DNA of 64,000 bases from an archaeon GW2011_AR20 (GCA_000830315.1 CP010426.1:345934-409933), one strand, 5' to 3'. Shown: positions 7,690 through 17,400, numbered from the stretch's first letter. Numbers and translations: made by a program. The notes: generated by a model from the sequence alone, not told the origin.

Positions 7690-10314
7690 ATGGAAACAAA
7701 AAAAAGACAAAAACTGAAACGTTTTATTAAAGAACTGGAACAGATAAGGGGAAGACACACCGAACTGGTTTCTGTTTACGTTCCCGCTGATTACGATATG
7801 ATAAAAATTATCCAGCATTTGCAGCAAGAGCAGGGAACAGCTGAAAACATCAAGGATAAAACAACAAGGTTGCATGTTATTGATAGTTTAGAGAAAGCAA
7901 TAAGGCATTTACGTCTTTATAAAAAAACCCCTGAAAATGGATTGGCCGTATTCGCAGGCAACATCGGGGCGCAGGAAGGTAAGACGGATTTAAAAGTCTG
8001 GAGCATAGAACCACCAGACCCCATAGCCACAAGATTGTACAGATGTGATCAGACATTTGTTATTGACATTTTAAAAGAACAGTTAGAAGTTAAGGATTAT
8101 TATGGATTAGTTGTCATGGATAATAGAGAAGCAACAATAGGAATATTAAAAGGAACTCTAATTCAGGAATTAAATAATATGACTTCGGGCGTCCCTGGAA
8201 AAATAAAAGCTGGCGGACAATGTGAATCCTTCGGAACTTTGGTTCAATTATCTTCTGGAGAAATAGTCAAAATTGAGAATATGCACAATCCCCATATTGT
8301 AAAAAGTGCAACTCTTAATTCACTATCTTTAGACGATTCCCCTGTAATAGACAAATGGTTCGTCGATAAGAAACAAATTTATAAGATAACCACCCGTCAT
8401 CCTAAATTAATAAATGAATGTTCTAAAGATCATATTTTTTATGTTTTTGAAAATCAGAAATTTAAAGAAAAATCAGCGGACGAATTAAAAGTCGGAGATT
8501 GCTTGATAATGCCAGAAAGGATCAACGTTAAAGGCAAGTTACAAAAATTCAATGTAGAAAAATATTATAACTCTTTCTTAATCAATAGAGAAGGAAGGAA
8601 TTTATTAATTAAAAAGAGGAAAAATCTAAAACTTTTGCAAAGAGAATTAGCTAAAAAATTAGGCTTGACACAAACCACAATTTCTTATTATGAAATAGCA
8701 AGGTTAAATCCAAGTAAAGAAGAAATGAGTAAAATTTGTAACTTTTTTAGTCTAGATCTCAATAAATACCTAAAAAATTACACAAAACCGTTTTTTTATA
8801 AGGGTGTTGCGGTAAAATTACCAAATAAATTAGATAAAGATTTAGCCCAGTTTTTAGGTTATTTTGCTGGGGACGGTAATTCTGAAGAAGATAGAATAAC
8901 CTTTTCTGAACAAAATAAACAAGTGGCTTTATACTATAAAAATAAATTTGGAAAATTTTTTAATTTAAATCCAAGGTATAGATTTAGGGAAAAAAAGAAT
9001 TATCATCAAATTCGATTTATAAGCAGACCTTTAGTTAGATTTATTAAAGAGGAATTTCCAGAGATTAAAGATAAAAATAATCCCGAAATACCCCAAAAAA
9101 TATTGATATCAAAAGATGATGTTGTTGCGGGATTTCTAAGAGGGATATTTGATGCTGAGGGTCATGCTTCCCTATCTAATGGCGAAATTGGTATTGGTTC
9201 AATTAATAAGACATTAATTGGGCAGATTCATCTTTTATTGATGAGGTTTTCTATAATCTCCTCATTTACAGAATGGGATAATCGACAGAATCCATATTCC
9301 AAAAAACCAATATTTAAACTGAAAATTTCAGAAAAAGAGTCAATCTCAAATTTTATTAAATTTATTGGTTTTTCTTCTGATAAAAAAGCTAAGAAATTAA
9401 AAAAATTATTAGAAAATAAGAAGGGCAGAAGTAATGTCAGACAAATTTTACCAGTAGGGCTAAAAATAAAAGAAGCCTTAAACAACTATAAAATTAGGTT
9501 AGATTCTTTAAGGACATCTAATTTCCTTAATAATCAAGGGATGATTAGCAAAGCTGTTTTCAAAAATAGAATCCTCAATAAGATTAGAGTTAGAGATAAA
9601 GAATTATATAATCAACTAAAGAAATTTTATGAGTCAAATTTATTACCCGTTAAAATAAGTAAAATAGAGATTATAAACAAACCATTAAAAATGGTTGATA
9701 TATCTATAAAAAACCAAAACTTTATTGCCAACGGCTTAATTGTACATAATTCACAACAACGTTTCGCCCGTTTAAGAGAAGGAGCAGCCCATGACTTTTA
9801 TCAAAGAATCGCAGAATATGTAAACAAGGAATTTTATAATAAACCTGAAATTAAAGGCATAATCCTCGGGGGGCCGGGACCAACAAAATACACCTTTCTT
9901 GACGGAGATTATTTAAATAATGAAGTTAAGAAGAAGGTTGTTGGGGTTAAGGATTTAAGTTATACCGGAGAATTTGGATTGCATGAATTAGTTGACAAAA
10001 GCCACGATTTGTTAGCTAAAGAAGCTGTAACAGAAGAAAAAAACTTGCTCAACAGATTTTTTGTTATGCTTGCCAAAGAACCTGAAAAAACAACATATGG
10101 AAAAGATAGAACAAAAAAAGCCTTGGAATATGGTGCAGTTGATTTACTCTTATTATCCGAGGATTTAGATGACGAAACAACAGATGAATTAACGAATATA
10201 GCGGAGAAATTCAATACAAAAGTTGAAATTATCTCTATTGACACGAACGAGGGAAAGCAATTGAAAGAACTTGGCAGAATTGCCTCTATTTTAAGATTCG
10301 CCCTAAATCAATAA
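7690..10314 (+). CDS. prf1: Peptide chain release factor aRF1 with an in-frame intein
   Basis: The 874-aa precursor contains aRF1 exteins of 177 and 187 aa around a 510-aa intein. Extein 1 has the stop-codon recognition loop, here N53-I-K-D56 instead of the usual NIKS, then YxCDxxF (Y117-F123), and ends exactly in the catalytic GGQ (175-177), which triggers peptidyl-tRNA hydrolysis. Extein 2 resumes at 'SQQRFARLREGAAHDF'. The mature protein would be 364 aa, about 50 aa shorter than typical aRF1. The zinc-ribbon-like mini-domain with CxxC in domain 3 is absent ('LLLLSEDLDDETTDELTNIA'). Function requires protein splicing. It follows valS by 1 nt. Confidence 0.95.
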   Translation: METKKRQKLKRFIKELEQIRGRHTELVSVYVPADYDMIKIIQHLQQEQGTAENIKDKTTRLHVIDSLEKAIRHLRLYKKTPENGLAVFAGNIGAQEGKTDLKVWSIEPPDPIATRLYRCDQTFVIDILKEQLEVKDYYGLVVMDNREATIGILKGTLIQELNNMTSGVPGKIKAGGQCESFGTLVQLSSGEIVKIENMHNPHIVKSATLNSLSLDDSPVIDKWFVDKKQIYKITTRHPKLINECSKDHIFYVFENQKFKEKSADELKVGDCLIMPERINVKGKLQKFNVEKYYNSFLINREGRNLLIKKRKNLKLLQRELAKKLGLTQTTISYYEIARLNPSKEEMSKICNFFSLDLNKYLKNYTKPFFYKGVAVKLPNKLDKDLAQFLGYFAGDGNSEEDRITFSEQNKQVALYYKNKFGKFFNLNPRYRFREKKNYHQIRFISRPLVRFIKEEFPEIKDKNNPEIPQKILISKDDVVAGFLRGIFDAEGHASLSNGEIGIGSINKTLIGQIHLLLMRFSIISSFTEWDNRQNPYSKKPIFKLKISEKESISNFIKFIGFSSDKKAKKLKKLLENKKGRSNVRQILPVGLKIKEALNNYKIRLDSLRTSNFLNNQGMISKAVFKNRILNKIRVRDKELYNQLKKFYESNLLPVKISKIEIINKPLKMVDISIKNQNFIANGLIVHNSQQRFARLREGAAHDFYQRIAEYVNKEFYNKPEIKGIILGGPGPTKYTFLDGDYLNNEVKKKVVGVKDLSYTGEFGLHELVDKSHDLLAKEAVTEEKNLLNRFFVMLAKEPEKTTYGKDRTKKALEYGAVDLLLLSEDLDDETTDELTNIAEKFNTKVEIISIDTNEGKQLKELGRIASILRFALNQ
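8221..9750 (+). mobile_element. Intein with HTH and LAGLIDADG homing endonuclease, inserted after GGQ of aRF1
   Basis: The intein starts at Cys178 and ends with 'VHN' (Asn687) before Ser688, the expected splicing residues. Block B 'TTRH' lies near the N-terminal end, and block F appears as 'VDISIKNQNFIANG'. Between them lie an Xre-like helix-turn-helix (about residues 305-365, 'LLQRELAKKLGLTQTTISYYE') and a two-motif DOD endonuclease, 'FLGYFAGDG' (about 388) and 'FLRGIFDAEG' (about 481), both with their acidic residues. It is therefore likely active as an endonuclease. The insertion site is the most conserved motif of the host protein, typical of inteins. Confidence 0.93.
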
Positions 10315-10345
10315 ACTTTAAAAATTCTCTTAACCGTTTTATATC

Positions 10346-10861
10346 ATGGAAGATATTAAGAATAAAGTAGAAGCAATATTATTCACAACAGGAAGATTCC
10401 TAAGTGTTGAGGACATCTCAAACCTGACTGGAATAGCCTCCCATGAGGATATAAAGAATATCTTGACTAATTTAATGCAGGAATACGGCTCAAGAAATTC
10501 TTCTCTGGAAATAATCCAGCAAGGCACGCAATATAAATTAACATTAAAGCAAGAGCATATGCATCTAACAACACAATTATTGCGTGATACTGAGCTAGAT
10601 AAACCGACGCAGGAAACTTTAGCATTGATTGCCTATAAACAACCTGTGCTGCAAAGTTTGATCGTTAAAATGAGGGGAAATACCGCTTATGAACACATAG
10701 CAAAATTGCACGGACTTGAGTTTATCGAAAGTGATAAGTCGGGCAGAACAAGATTGATTAAAACCACGTCAAAATTTTATGAATATTTTGATATCGTCGA
10801 TAATGAATTAAAAGATAAATTTTCACAGTTCAAGGAAAAAGAAAATGAAACTCAAGGCTAG
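10346..10861 (+). CDS. scpB: Segregation and condensation protein B
   Basis: A 171-aa protein with the tandem winged-helix architecture of ScpB, a partner of SMC/ScpA in chromosome condensation. Recognisable segments are 'KVEAILFTTGRFLSVEDISNL' at the N-terminus, the 'TQETLALIAYKQPV' block and 'SGRTRLIKTTSKFYEYF' near the end. It starts 29 nt after prf1 with a TATA-like sequence in the gap, and overlaps the next gene by 17 nt. No scpA lies next to it in this window. Confidence 0.9.
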   Translation: MEDIKNKVEAILFTTGRFLSVEDISNLTGIASHEDIKNILTNLMQEYGSRNSSLEIIQQGTQYKLTLKQEHMHLTTQLLRDTELDKPTQETLALIAYKQPVLQSLIVKMRGNTAYEHIAKLHGLEFIESDKSGRTRLIKTTSKFYEYFDIVDNELKDKFSQFKEKENETQG

Positions 10862-12305
10862 CACGATTTTAATAATAATTTTTTTATTGACGCTGATTTT
10901 TAGGCTGTACTTTGCTTTTTCCATAGAAAGTTTTTCGAGTGATGAATCATACTTCCATTATCGTTTGATCAATTATATTAAAGAAAATAAATTGCCCATG
11001 CTTTATGATCAGTTTAGTTACGGCGGGCAGGCAATTTACTATCCACAATTGTTTCATATCTTGATGGCAATTTTTTCATTTAGCCCAGTTTTTTTAAAAA
11101 TATTTCCAGCACTTATAGCCTCGGGCTTAGTAATAATTGTTTATCTGATTGCCAAGAAAATAACTAATGAAGATAACTCAAGCCTATTGACCGCATTTTT
11201 AGCAGCATTTATTCCAATCGAGATTCACAAATCAGTTAATCAAATTTCTATCTACCCAATTCTATTAATAATAATTTTATTATTATATTTATGCTTGATG
11301 AACCTTGAGAATAAAAAATACTTTAGCTTATTTCTCGTATTCGCGTTTTTAATCCCTTTAATACATCCTTCATCTTTGTTGTTTATATTTTCATTGTTAT
11401 TTTATTTAATATTATCAAATACGGAATCGTTGTTCATTTCAAGATACAAAAAAGAGGCGATTATATTCTCGTTTTTTTTGGTATTATTAATCAATTTCTT
11501 ATTATATAAAACCTTATTTTTACAGCATGGGCTAAATATTATATGGCAAAATATTCCCGACTCATTATTTGCAACATATTTCAAGAATCTTAATGTTTTG
11601 GAAGGAATTTATTTAATTGGAGCATTGCCAATTATTCTCGGAAGTTTAGGAATCTTTTTTGGATTATTTAAGGAAAAGAAGGATTCGATAATCTTGCTTA
11701 CAGCAGCAATATTAGCAACACTGTTTTTGGTGTCAATCAAGGTTTTAAGCATACAAATCGGCTTTTTATTCCTAAGCGTTTTTTTAGTAACGATCTCCTC
11801 ATTGACAATTTCAAAAATATATACTTATTTATCTTTAACAAAATTTTCCAGTTTCAAGAAGTATGTAACCTACTTAATTATCATATTAATTATTGGATTG
11901 GCGTTTATCCCCTCTTATTTTGTTGCAAAATCTCTGCCAAATTATGACCATCAAGTTGACTCGTTTAAATGGATCAAAGAAAACACGCCATTGACCGCTA
12001 CAATTGTCGTTCCGTTGGAACTTGGAAATGTACTTACAGCAATCTCAGATAGGAAAAATATCATAGATGATAATTTCCTTGTCTCTCGAAATGCAGAAGA
12101 AAGATTTAACGATGTGAACGAGATATATAATACGGCCCTAGAAATTAAGGCGCTGGAAGCTTTAAATAAATATGATGCCAATTATATTTATTTTGATGAT
12201 TATATAGCAGATAAATACAAAATTACAAGATTAAGATATGTTGAATCAGAGAAAGAAAAATGTTTTGAGGTAATAAAAAATGATGTTTACAAAGTCGTAT
12301 GCTAG
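10845..12305 (+). CDS. GT-C-type membrane glycosyltransferase
   Basis: A 486-aa polytopic protein with about 12 hydrophobic helices and an N-terminal extracytoplasmic loop containing 'SSDESYFHYRL', an acidic motif like the catalytic DE/DD of GT-C enzymes (PMT/STT3-related) that use lipid-linked sugars. A soluble C-terminal domain of about 110 aa follows. It overlaps scpB upstream and the next GT-C gene downstream (26 nt). The exact donor and acceptor are unknown; assembly of a glycan outside the membrane is inferred from the family and neighbours. Confidence 0.7.
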   Translation: MKLKASTILIIIFLLTLIFRLYFAFSIESFSSDESYFHYRLINYIKENKLPMLYDQFSYGGQAIYYPQLFHILMAIFSFSPVFLKIFPALIASGLVIIVYLIAKKITNEDNSSLLTAFLAAFIPIEIHKSVNQISIYPILLIIILLLYLCLMNLENKKYFSLFLVFAFLIPLIHPSSLLFIFSLLFYLILSNTESLFISRYKKEAIIFSFFLVLLINFLLYKTLFLQHGLNIIWQNIPDSLFATYFKNLNVLEGIYLIGALPIILGSLGIFFGLFKEKKDSIILLTAAILATLFLVSIKVLSIQIGFLFLSVFLVTISSLTISKIYTYLSLTKFSSFKKYVTYLIIILIIGLAFIPSYFVAKSLPNYDHQVDSFKWIKENTPLTATIVVPLELGNVLTAISDRKNIIDDNFLVSRNAEERFNDVNEIYNTALEIKALEALNKYDANYIYFDDYIADKYKITRLRYVESEKEKCFEVIKNDVYKVVC

Positions 12306-13707
12306 AACAGCCTTTTTGTTTTTACTATGCGTTTTGGTACTTGCATTACCGAACCTATTAAGAACATCAGATAATTACATGGGGGAAGATCCATATTTCT
12401 ATTCTAGATTATCTGGTATGATCAAAGATAACACCTTTTCGTATGACCCATTGAGTTACTCTGGCAGGGAATTTACTTATTCGCTTGGACAACCTTCTTT
12501 ATTTTTATTTTTCAGTAAGGTATTTACTGAAAAATTTACCACTAATATCATTCCAATTATCTTTGGACTAATTTCATCATTATTATTCTATTTTATCTTA
12601 AAAAAATTTTATGTAGAACCAAATGCCATTTATCTATCCCTAATAACGTTGATTATATCTCCCCCGTTCATATATATCTTCAGCACTTATAATGAGTTTA
12701 CATCCATTACACTAATCTTATTAACCGCATTTTATTTGTTTATTCAGGATAATAAAAATCTGAATTTTATATCTTATTTATTATTCTTTACAATTCCTTT
12801 TTTTGGATACCAATATTCTTTACTCGCTTTGACAATTTCTTTTATTTATTGCTCAAAGGCAAAAAAAATGAAAAATTTCTATACTATTCTGATAGTAAGC
12901 ATAATCTCTCTGGCTTATATATACACCCCGCTAACATTTAAATACGGGTTATCCGAAACAGCAGATTTCGACAAAAACGTAAGGTATAAGGGATTATTCT
13001 CTGACCTTGGCGGCAGTTTTGGAATAAGCATATTCATATTATTTTTAAGTATTTTTGGATTAAATTATTTATGGAAATCTAAATACAAATATTTATCCTT
13101 TTACTTAGTTTTAATTAGCTTACTTGTACTTATTTTATTCTACCCAACATTTATTGTTTATTTAAACTTTGCATTGGCTCTTTTATCTGGTTTGGGGATA
13201 ATTTATTTATTAAGATCAAGGTGGGAATCTGAAACAATAAGAAAGCTAACGATGTGGCTTTTAATAATCGGCTTGGTTTTTTCAACTATAACCTTTATCG
13301 GGGAAACTTCATCCAGGCAACCAAATCAGAATCTTTATGATGCGCTGATCTTCCTAAAAGAGAATAGCAAATTGGAAGAAGTAGTCCTTTCACATTATTC
13401 TTACGGCACTCTAATTAATTCAATCGCAAATAAGAAAAATGTTATGGATTCCAGATTTTTATATTCCCCGGATTTGAATGGGCGTTATAATGACCTAGAG
13501 AAATTATTTTATACTAGGGATTTTAATATAGCCTTTAATATTACTGATAAATATGATATTAAATACATCTTAATAACTAAGGAAATGAGACGAGGATTAG
13601 TTTGGAGTCAGGAAAACGAAGGACTATTGTTCTTATTAAATTCAGTAAATAATTATAGGGTAATATACGAAAATGAAGAAGTTGAAGTATGGAGATATAG
13701 AAAATGA
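12280..13707 (+). CDS. GT-C-type membrane glycosyltransferase
   Basis: A 475-aa polytopic paralogue-like neighbour of the previous gene. Its N-terminal loop carries 'GEDPYFYSRL', an acidic pair in the position of the GT-C catalytic motif, followed by multiple hydrophobic helices and a C-terminal soluble region with 'LKENSKLEEVVLSHYSYGT'. It overlaps the upstream gene and, by 4 nt, the GT2 gene downstream, so it is translated in a coupled operon. It is probably a lipid-linked-sugar transferase of the surface glycan pathway. Confidence 0.68.
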   Translation: MMFTKSYARTAFLFLLCVLVLALPNLLRTSDNYMGEDPYFYSRLSGMIKDNTFSYDPLSYSGREFTYSLGQPSLFLFFSKVFTEKFTTNIIPIIFGLISSLLFYFILKKFYVEPNAIYLSLITLIISPPFIYIFSTYNEFTSITLILLTAFYLFIQDNKNLNFISYLLFFTIPFFGYQYSLLALTISFIYCSKAKKMKNFYTILIVSIISLAYIYTPLTFKYGLSETADFDKNVRYKGLFSDLGGSFGISIFILFLSIFGLNYLWKSKYKYLSFYLVLISLLVLILFYPTFIVYLNFALALLSGLGIIYLLRSRWESETIRKLTMWLLIIGLVFSTITFIGETSSRQPNQNLYDALIFLKENSKLEEVVLSHYSYGTLINSIANKKNVMDSRFLYSPDLNGRYNDLEKLFYTRDFNIAFNITDKYDIKYILITKEMRRGLVWSQENEGLLFLLNSVNNYRVIYENEEVEVWRYRK

Positions 13708-14921
13708 ATGAAGTCTTTTTATGGATATCATCATTTTTTGCTCTAGTGATTTCTATATTTTGGCTGCAAGTTATGCTTCTCAATGAGGAAAAAACCAAGA
13801 TTACAACCAAATTTCCAAGCGTGAGTATTTTAATACCGGCTTATAATGAGGGAAAGACAATTACAAAAACAATTAAATCCGTTCTTAATTTAGACTACCC
13901 AAAAGACAAATTGGAAATTATTGTAATTAATGATAGTTCTACAGACAATACTGCTGATATGGTTAAAAAATTTAAGGAAGTTAAATTAATATATAATAAA
14001 CATCGTGGCGCAGGTAAGGCTTCTGCGCTGAATATGGGATTAAAATATGCAAAAGGAGAACTCTTTGCTGTTATAGACGCCGACTCTGAAATAGAAAAAA
14101 ATTCTCTAAAAAATTTAATTTCATATTTCGAAGATAATAAAACAGGGTCTGTAATAAGTTCTATAAAAATCAGAAATCCGAAAAATATTTATCATCATAT
14201 ACAAAGGTTAGAATATATATTAGCTACTTTTATCAGGAAACTAATGTCAAAGATTGATACTTTGCATATTACGCCAGGAGTTTTAAGTGTCTATAGAACT
14301 AAACTAATAAAAAAACTCGGGGGTTTTGATGAAAAAAACATTACTGAAGATTTGGAAATTGCATTAAGATTAAGGGCAAACAATTATTCTGTTAAAATGA
14401 GCCCAGATTCAATTACATACACAAGAATTCCATCGGATTTTAAGGAATTATGGCATCAAAGAATAAGATGGTTCCGGGGATTTATATATAACAATTTAAA
14501 ATACAAAAAAATGTTCATGAATAAAAAATATGGCGCGATGGGGAGGTTCCAGCTGCCATTAAATGTTTTAACATTCTTTACAATCGTAATCTTGTTCGTT
14601 TTCATAAGCTATGAGGTCTTTACCAACTTATATGAATCTATTTTTAATTTGTTTTTATTAAAGAATAATTACCTTTATTCAATTGAATTTCCATCATTAA
14701 AACAGCTATTGTTGAATATGAATGTGAAACTAATCTTTCCATTGACGATTTCATTTTTTTTATCCTTTTATTTATTAAAAAAAGCGCATAAATCTATGGG
14801 AGAAAAATTCATTTTTAATCCAGCCTTATTAATTTATTTTACAGCTTATCCTTTATTAAGAACATTGCATTGGATGGCAGCATTTTACAAGGAAATTATT
14901 AGAAGCAAAAGAAAATGGTGA
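13704..14921 (+). CDS. GT2 family membrane glycosyltransferase
   Basis: This 405-aa processive-type GT2 enzyme has an N-terminal helix, then a GT-A domain with 'VSILIPAYNEGKTI', 'INDSSTDNT', 'VIDADSEIE' (DxD), 'ITEDLEIALRLR' (ED) and 'WHQRIRWFRG' (QxxRW-like). C-terminal transmembrane helices follow. These motifs match cellulose-synthase/hyaluronan-synthase-like GT2 proteins that use nucleotide sugars on the cytoplasmic face. It overlaps both neighbours, placing it in the GT-C operon. Confidence 0.88.
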   Translation: MNEVFLWISSFFALVISIFWLQVMLLNEEKTKITTKFPSVSILIPAYNEGKTITKTIKSVLNLDYPKDKLEIIVINDSSTDNTADMVKKFKEVKLIYNKHRGAGKASALNMGLKYAKGELFAVIDADSEIEKNSLKNLISYFEDNKTGSVISSIKIRNPKNIYHHIQRLEYILATFIRKLMSKIDTLHITPGVLSVYRTKLIKKLGGFDEKNITEDLEIALRLRANNYSVKMSPDSITYTRIPSDFKELWHQRIRWFRGFIYNNLKYKKMFMNKKYGAMGRFQLPLNVLTFFTIVILFVFISYEVFTNLYESIFNLFLLKNNYLYSIEFPSLKQLLLNMNVKLIFPLTISFFLSFYLLKKAHKSMGEKFIFNPALLIYFTAYPLLRTLHWMAAFYKEIIRSKRKW

Positions 14922-15556
14922 ACTATAAGAAATTCTTGGCAATAAGTTTGGGGATTTCCATAATTGTTTTTACAGCAGGATTACTGCTTGGTATAAGTTT
15001 GGATGAAACAAAGGTTAATGATTTGTTGGTTAACATAAACCAAAATGAACTAAATACAGAAAGCTATCTTGTTGAAAAAGAATTCTTAACCACTTTCGGC
15101 GGCGATAAGTGCAGTTTATCAGGGCCCAGAGTAGACGCTCTTTCAGAGGAAATCGGCAGTATAGGAATATCATTAGCTTCTTATGAATCAACTAATGTGA
15201 TCAACACAAATGAATTTAATTATTTGAAAAAACGATACTCGTTGTTAGAGATTAAGGCATATAGTTTATTCACCTCTTTAAAAAGAGAATGCAATTATAA
15301 TTATACAACAATAATATTTTTTTACGATATTAATCAGGATGCCTCCCTTAGACAAGGAAAGGTATTGGATGCTTTAGTCAATCTTAATCAAAACGCGCAT
15401 ATCTTCTCATTTGACAGGCAATTTGAAGAACCTACTTTAGAAACTCTGAAGATACATTATAATGTCACAATCTCACCAACTTTAGTGATCAATAATAAAA
15501 TAAAAAATGAAGGCCTAATTAACCTGGAAGACTTAATGCAGTTAACAAATGAATAA
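14915..15556 (+). CDS. Membrane-anchored protein with a thioredoxin-like fold
   Basis: A 213-aa protein with one N-terminal transmembrane helix (residues 8-27). The C-terminal 90 residues ('TTIIFFYDIN...KVLDALVNLN...NVTISPTLVINN') follow a thioredoxin-like beta-alpha-beta pattern with the cis-Pro segment 'SPTLVIN'. The CxxC active site is missing, so it is probably not a redox enzyme. It may hold or position a partner of the GT-C operon outside the membrane. It overlaps both neighbours. Confidence 0.5.
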   Translation: MVNYKKFLAISLGISIIVFTAGLLLGISLDETKVNDLLVNINQNELNTESYLVEKEFLTTFGGDKCSLSGPRVDALSEEIGSIGISLASYESTNVINTNEFNYLKKRYSLLEIKAYSLFTSLKRECNYNYTTIIFFYDINQDASLRQGKVLDALVNLNQNAHIFSFDRQFEEPTLETLKIHYNVTISPTLVINNKIKNEGLINLEDLMQLTNE

Positions 15557-16925
15557 ATTTAAAAGTTTTTTAAAAGAAAACAAAATTCTAATAATATTTT
15601 ATATCCTGGTTACAATCTTTTTTATTTATCAGCATTATAAGATATTAAATTGGGACTTTACAACTTATATTTTAAATGCAAAATATTTGTTTTCAAATGG
15701 AAATTATTTTGAATGGATAAGAAATCCATTAACAGCCGCTTTAATCGGAATATTTAGTATATTTACATGGAAACTAGCGCCCTATTTTTATATCATTTTT
15801 GTTTCCTTTTTGCACTTCTATTCTTCATTAAAAATAGCGGAAAGATTTGATTTAAATAAAACCATTTATTATTTACTCTCTTTATCACCTTTTTTATTAT
15901 TGGAGGGATTAAAAAACAGTACAGAATTGTTAACCTTATCTTTGGTCCAGCTATTTTTGGCAAATTTCAATAATTTATATGCAGGAATATTTTTTGGACT
16001 GGCTTTTTTGTCCAGATATACTTCAATTGGTTTAATCCCGCTGATATTATTCTTAAAAAAACCTAAAAAAATTGTTATATTTGCATTAATATTTTTATTG
16101 ATTATTTCTCCCTGGCTAATATTTAACTACATTAAAACAGGAAATGCATTGACAAGCATAGCCGACTCATATGCGTTGAATGTTTTATTCCGAGATTATA
16201 TAAATGATAAATTTCCGGTAAGGGAATTTTTAATGAATTTTAGTTATTTATTAATACTTTCTTTTATCGGGCTGGCTAAAAAAATAAAAAATTTAAATAA
16301 GAATGATTTCTTGATGTTGCTTCTTCTGATATTAGTTTTAATTTCTTTTTATAAAACACCTGTGAAGAGTTATACATTAAGGTACGTCTTTCTTATTCTT
16401 ATTCCACTGACTTATTTTTCAACAATAGTCTTGCAAAAAATAAAAAAGAAATTAATCTATCTTATCTTTGCAATAAGTCTGATAACATCATTTTTTATTA
16501 CGGCATATTCTTATTCAGATAACCTGAAAAATTATGAACAAGCTTTGCCTTATTTAGAAAATTGCTCAACATATTCAAATAACTGGATTTATCTGGATTA
16601 TTTGGGAAAAAACACCAGGTCAGATTTGTATAAAGAGCAATTTAAATCAAAAATAGAAAAAGGAGATCGAATATTAATGTACTATAATGACCTAGAAAAT
16701 CCCTATATCAAAAATGAATCATTTATTAAAAATTTGCAGATTATAACAAGGAACGACAAATTCATCTTATTTGGAAATGAAAGCAAATGTAATGCGGATG
16801 AAGAAAAAATTGATAGGCCTTATCTAATTAATAGGAGAAACACCCTCTTGGAGGTTTATAATTATACAGAGGACATATCAAATTGCAGCATCTTTTTTAA
16901 AAGAAAACTGCCTTTGATATGCTAA
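15549..16925 (+). CDS. GT-C-type membrane glycosyltransferase
   Basis: A 458-aa polytopic protein. Its first loop has 'NWDFTTYILNAKYL', similar to the acidic substrate-binding loop of ArnT/PMT-like GT-C enzymes. About ten helices are followed by a C-terminal soluble domain with 'ILMYYNDLENPYIKN' and several cysteines. It is the last gene of the operon that begins at scpB and overlaps the thioredoxin-like gene by 8 nt. The substrate cannot be determined from sequence. Confidence 0.65.
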   Translation: MNKFKSFLKENKILIIFYILVTIFFIYQHYKILNWDFTTYILNAKYLFSNGNYFEWIRNPLTAALIGIFSIFTWKLAPYFYIIFVSFLHFYSSLKIAERFDLNKTIYYLLSLSPFLLLEGLKNSTELLTLSLVQLFLANFNNLYAGIFFGLAFLSRYTSIGLIPLILFLKKPKKIVIFALIFLLIISPWLIFNYIKTGNALTSIADSYALNVLFRDYINDKFPVREFLMNFSYLLILSFIGLAKKIKNLNKNDFLMLLLLILVLISFYKTPVKSYTLRYVFLILIPLTYFSTIVLQKIKKKLIYLIFAISLITSFFITAYSYSDNLKNYEQALPYLENCSTYSNNWIYLDYLGKNTRSDLYKEQFKSKIEKGDRILMYYNDLENPYIKNESFIKNLQIITRNDKFILFGNESKCNADEEKIDRPYLINRRNTLLEVYNYTEDISNCSIFFKRKLPLIC

Positions 16926-16962
16926 TCAAAAGGTATTTAAAAATTAATGAATTAATGATATA

Positions 16963-17400
16963 ATGCCAAATTGTGAATTATGCGGAAGATCTGAAATTTT
17001 GACTAAAGCTATTATTGAAAGTAGTTTGTTAAATGTCTGTGAGAATTGCGCTAAATTCGGGAAAGCCATACTTGTAAAACAGCATGCAGCAGCGAAGCCA
17101 TTAAAACAAAAAACAACTGAGATAATTAACATTATTAATCCGGATTATCCCGGCATAATCAAGAATGCACGCGAAAAACTTGGAATGAAACAGGAAGACC
17201 TGGCTAAAAAAATAGATGAAAAACTTTCTGTAATGCATAAACTTGAAACAGGGAATTTACAGCCAACACTTTTGCTGGCAAAAAAACTTGAGAAAATCCT
17301 TAACATAAAGTTGATAGAGGTTTATCAGGAAACCAATGAAAAATTAAATCTTAAAGACTCAACATTAACCATCGGCGATTTAGTTAATCTAAAGAATTAG
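16963..17400 (+). CDS. Archaeal multiprotein bridging factor aMBF1
   Basis: A 145-aa protein with an N-terminal zinc ribbon ('CELCGR', 'CENC') and a C-terminal Xre-type HTH ('ARKKLG'-like 'REKLGMKQEDLAKKIDEKLSVMHKLETGNLQPT'). These match archaeal MBF1, which binds the ribosome/TBP and modulates transcription or translation. The final codons and TAG stop form the 8-bp target duplication of the IS element that starts at the next base, so the stop codon itself marks the insertion and was regenerated intact. Confidence 0.88.
   Translation: MPNCELCGRSEILTKAIIESSLLNVCENCAKFGKAILVKQHAAAKPLKQKTTEIINIINPDYPGIIKNAREKLGMKQEDLAKKIDEKLSVMHKLETGNLQPTLLLAKKLEKILNIKLIEVYQETNEKLNLKDSTLTIGDLVNLKN
17393..17400. 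repeat. Left target-site duplication of the IS element
   Basis: AGAATTAG here is repeated at 19772-19779 on the other side of the element. Eight-base duplications are typical of IS6-family transposition. Confidence 0.88.
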
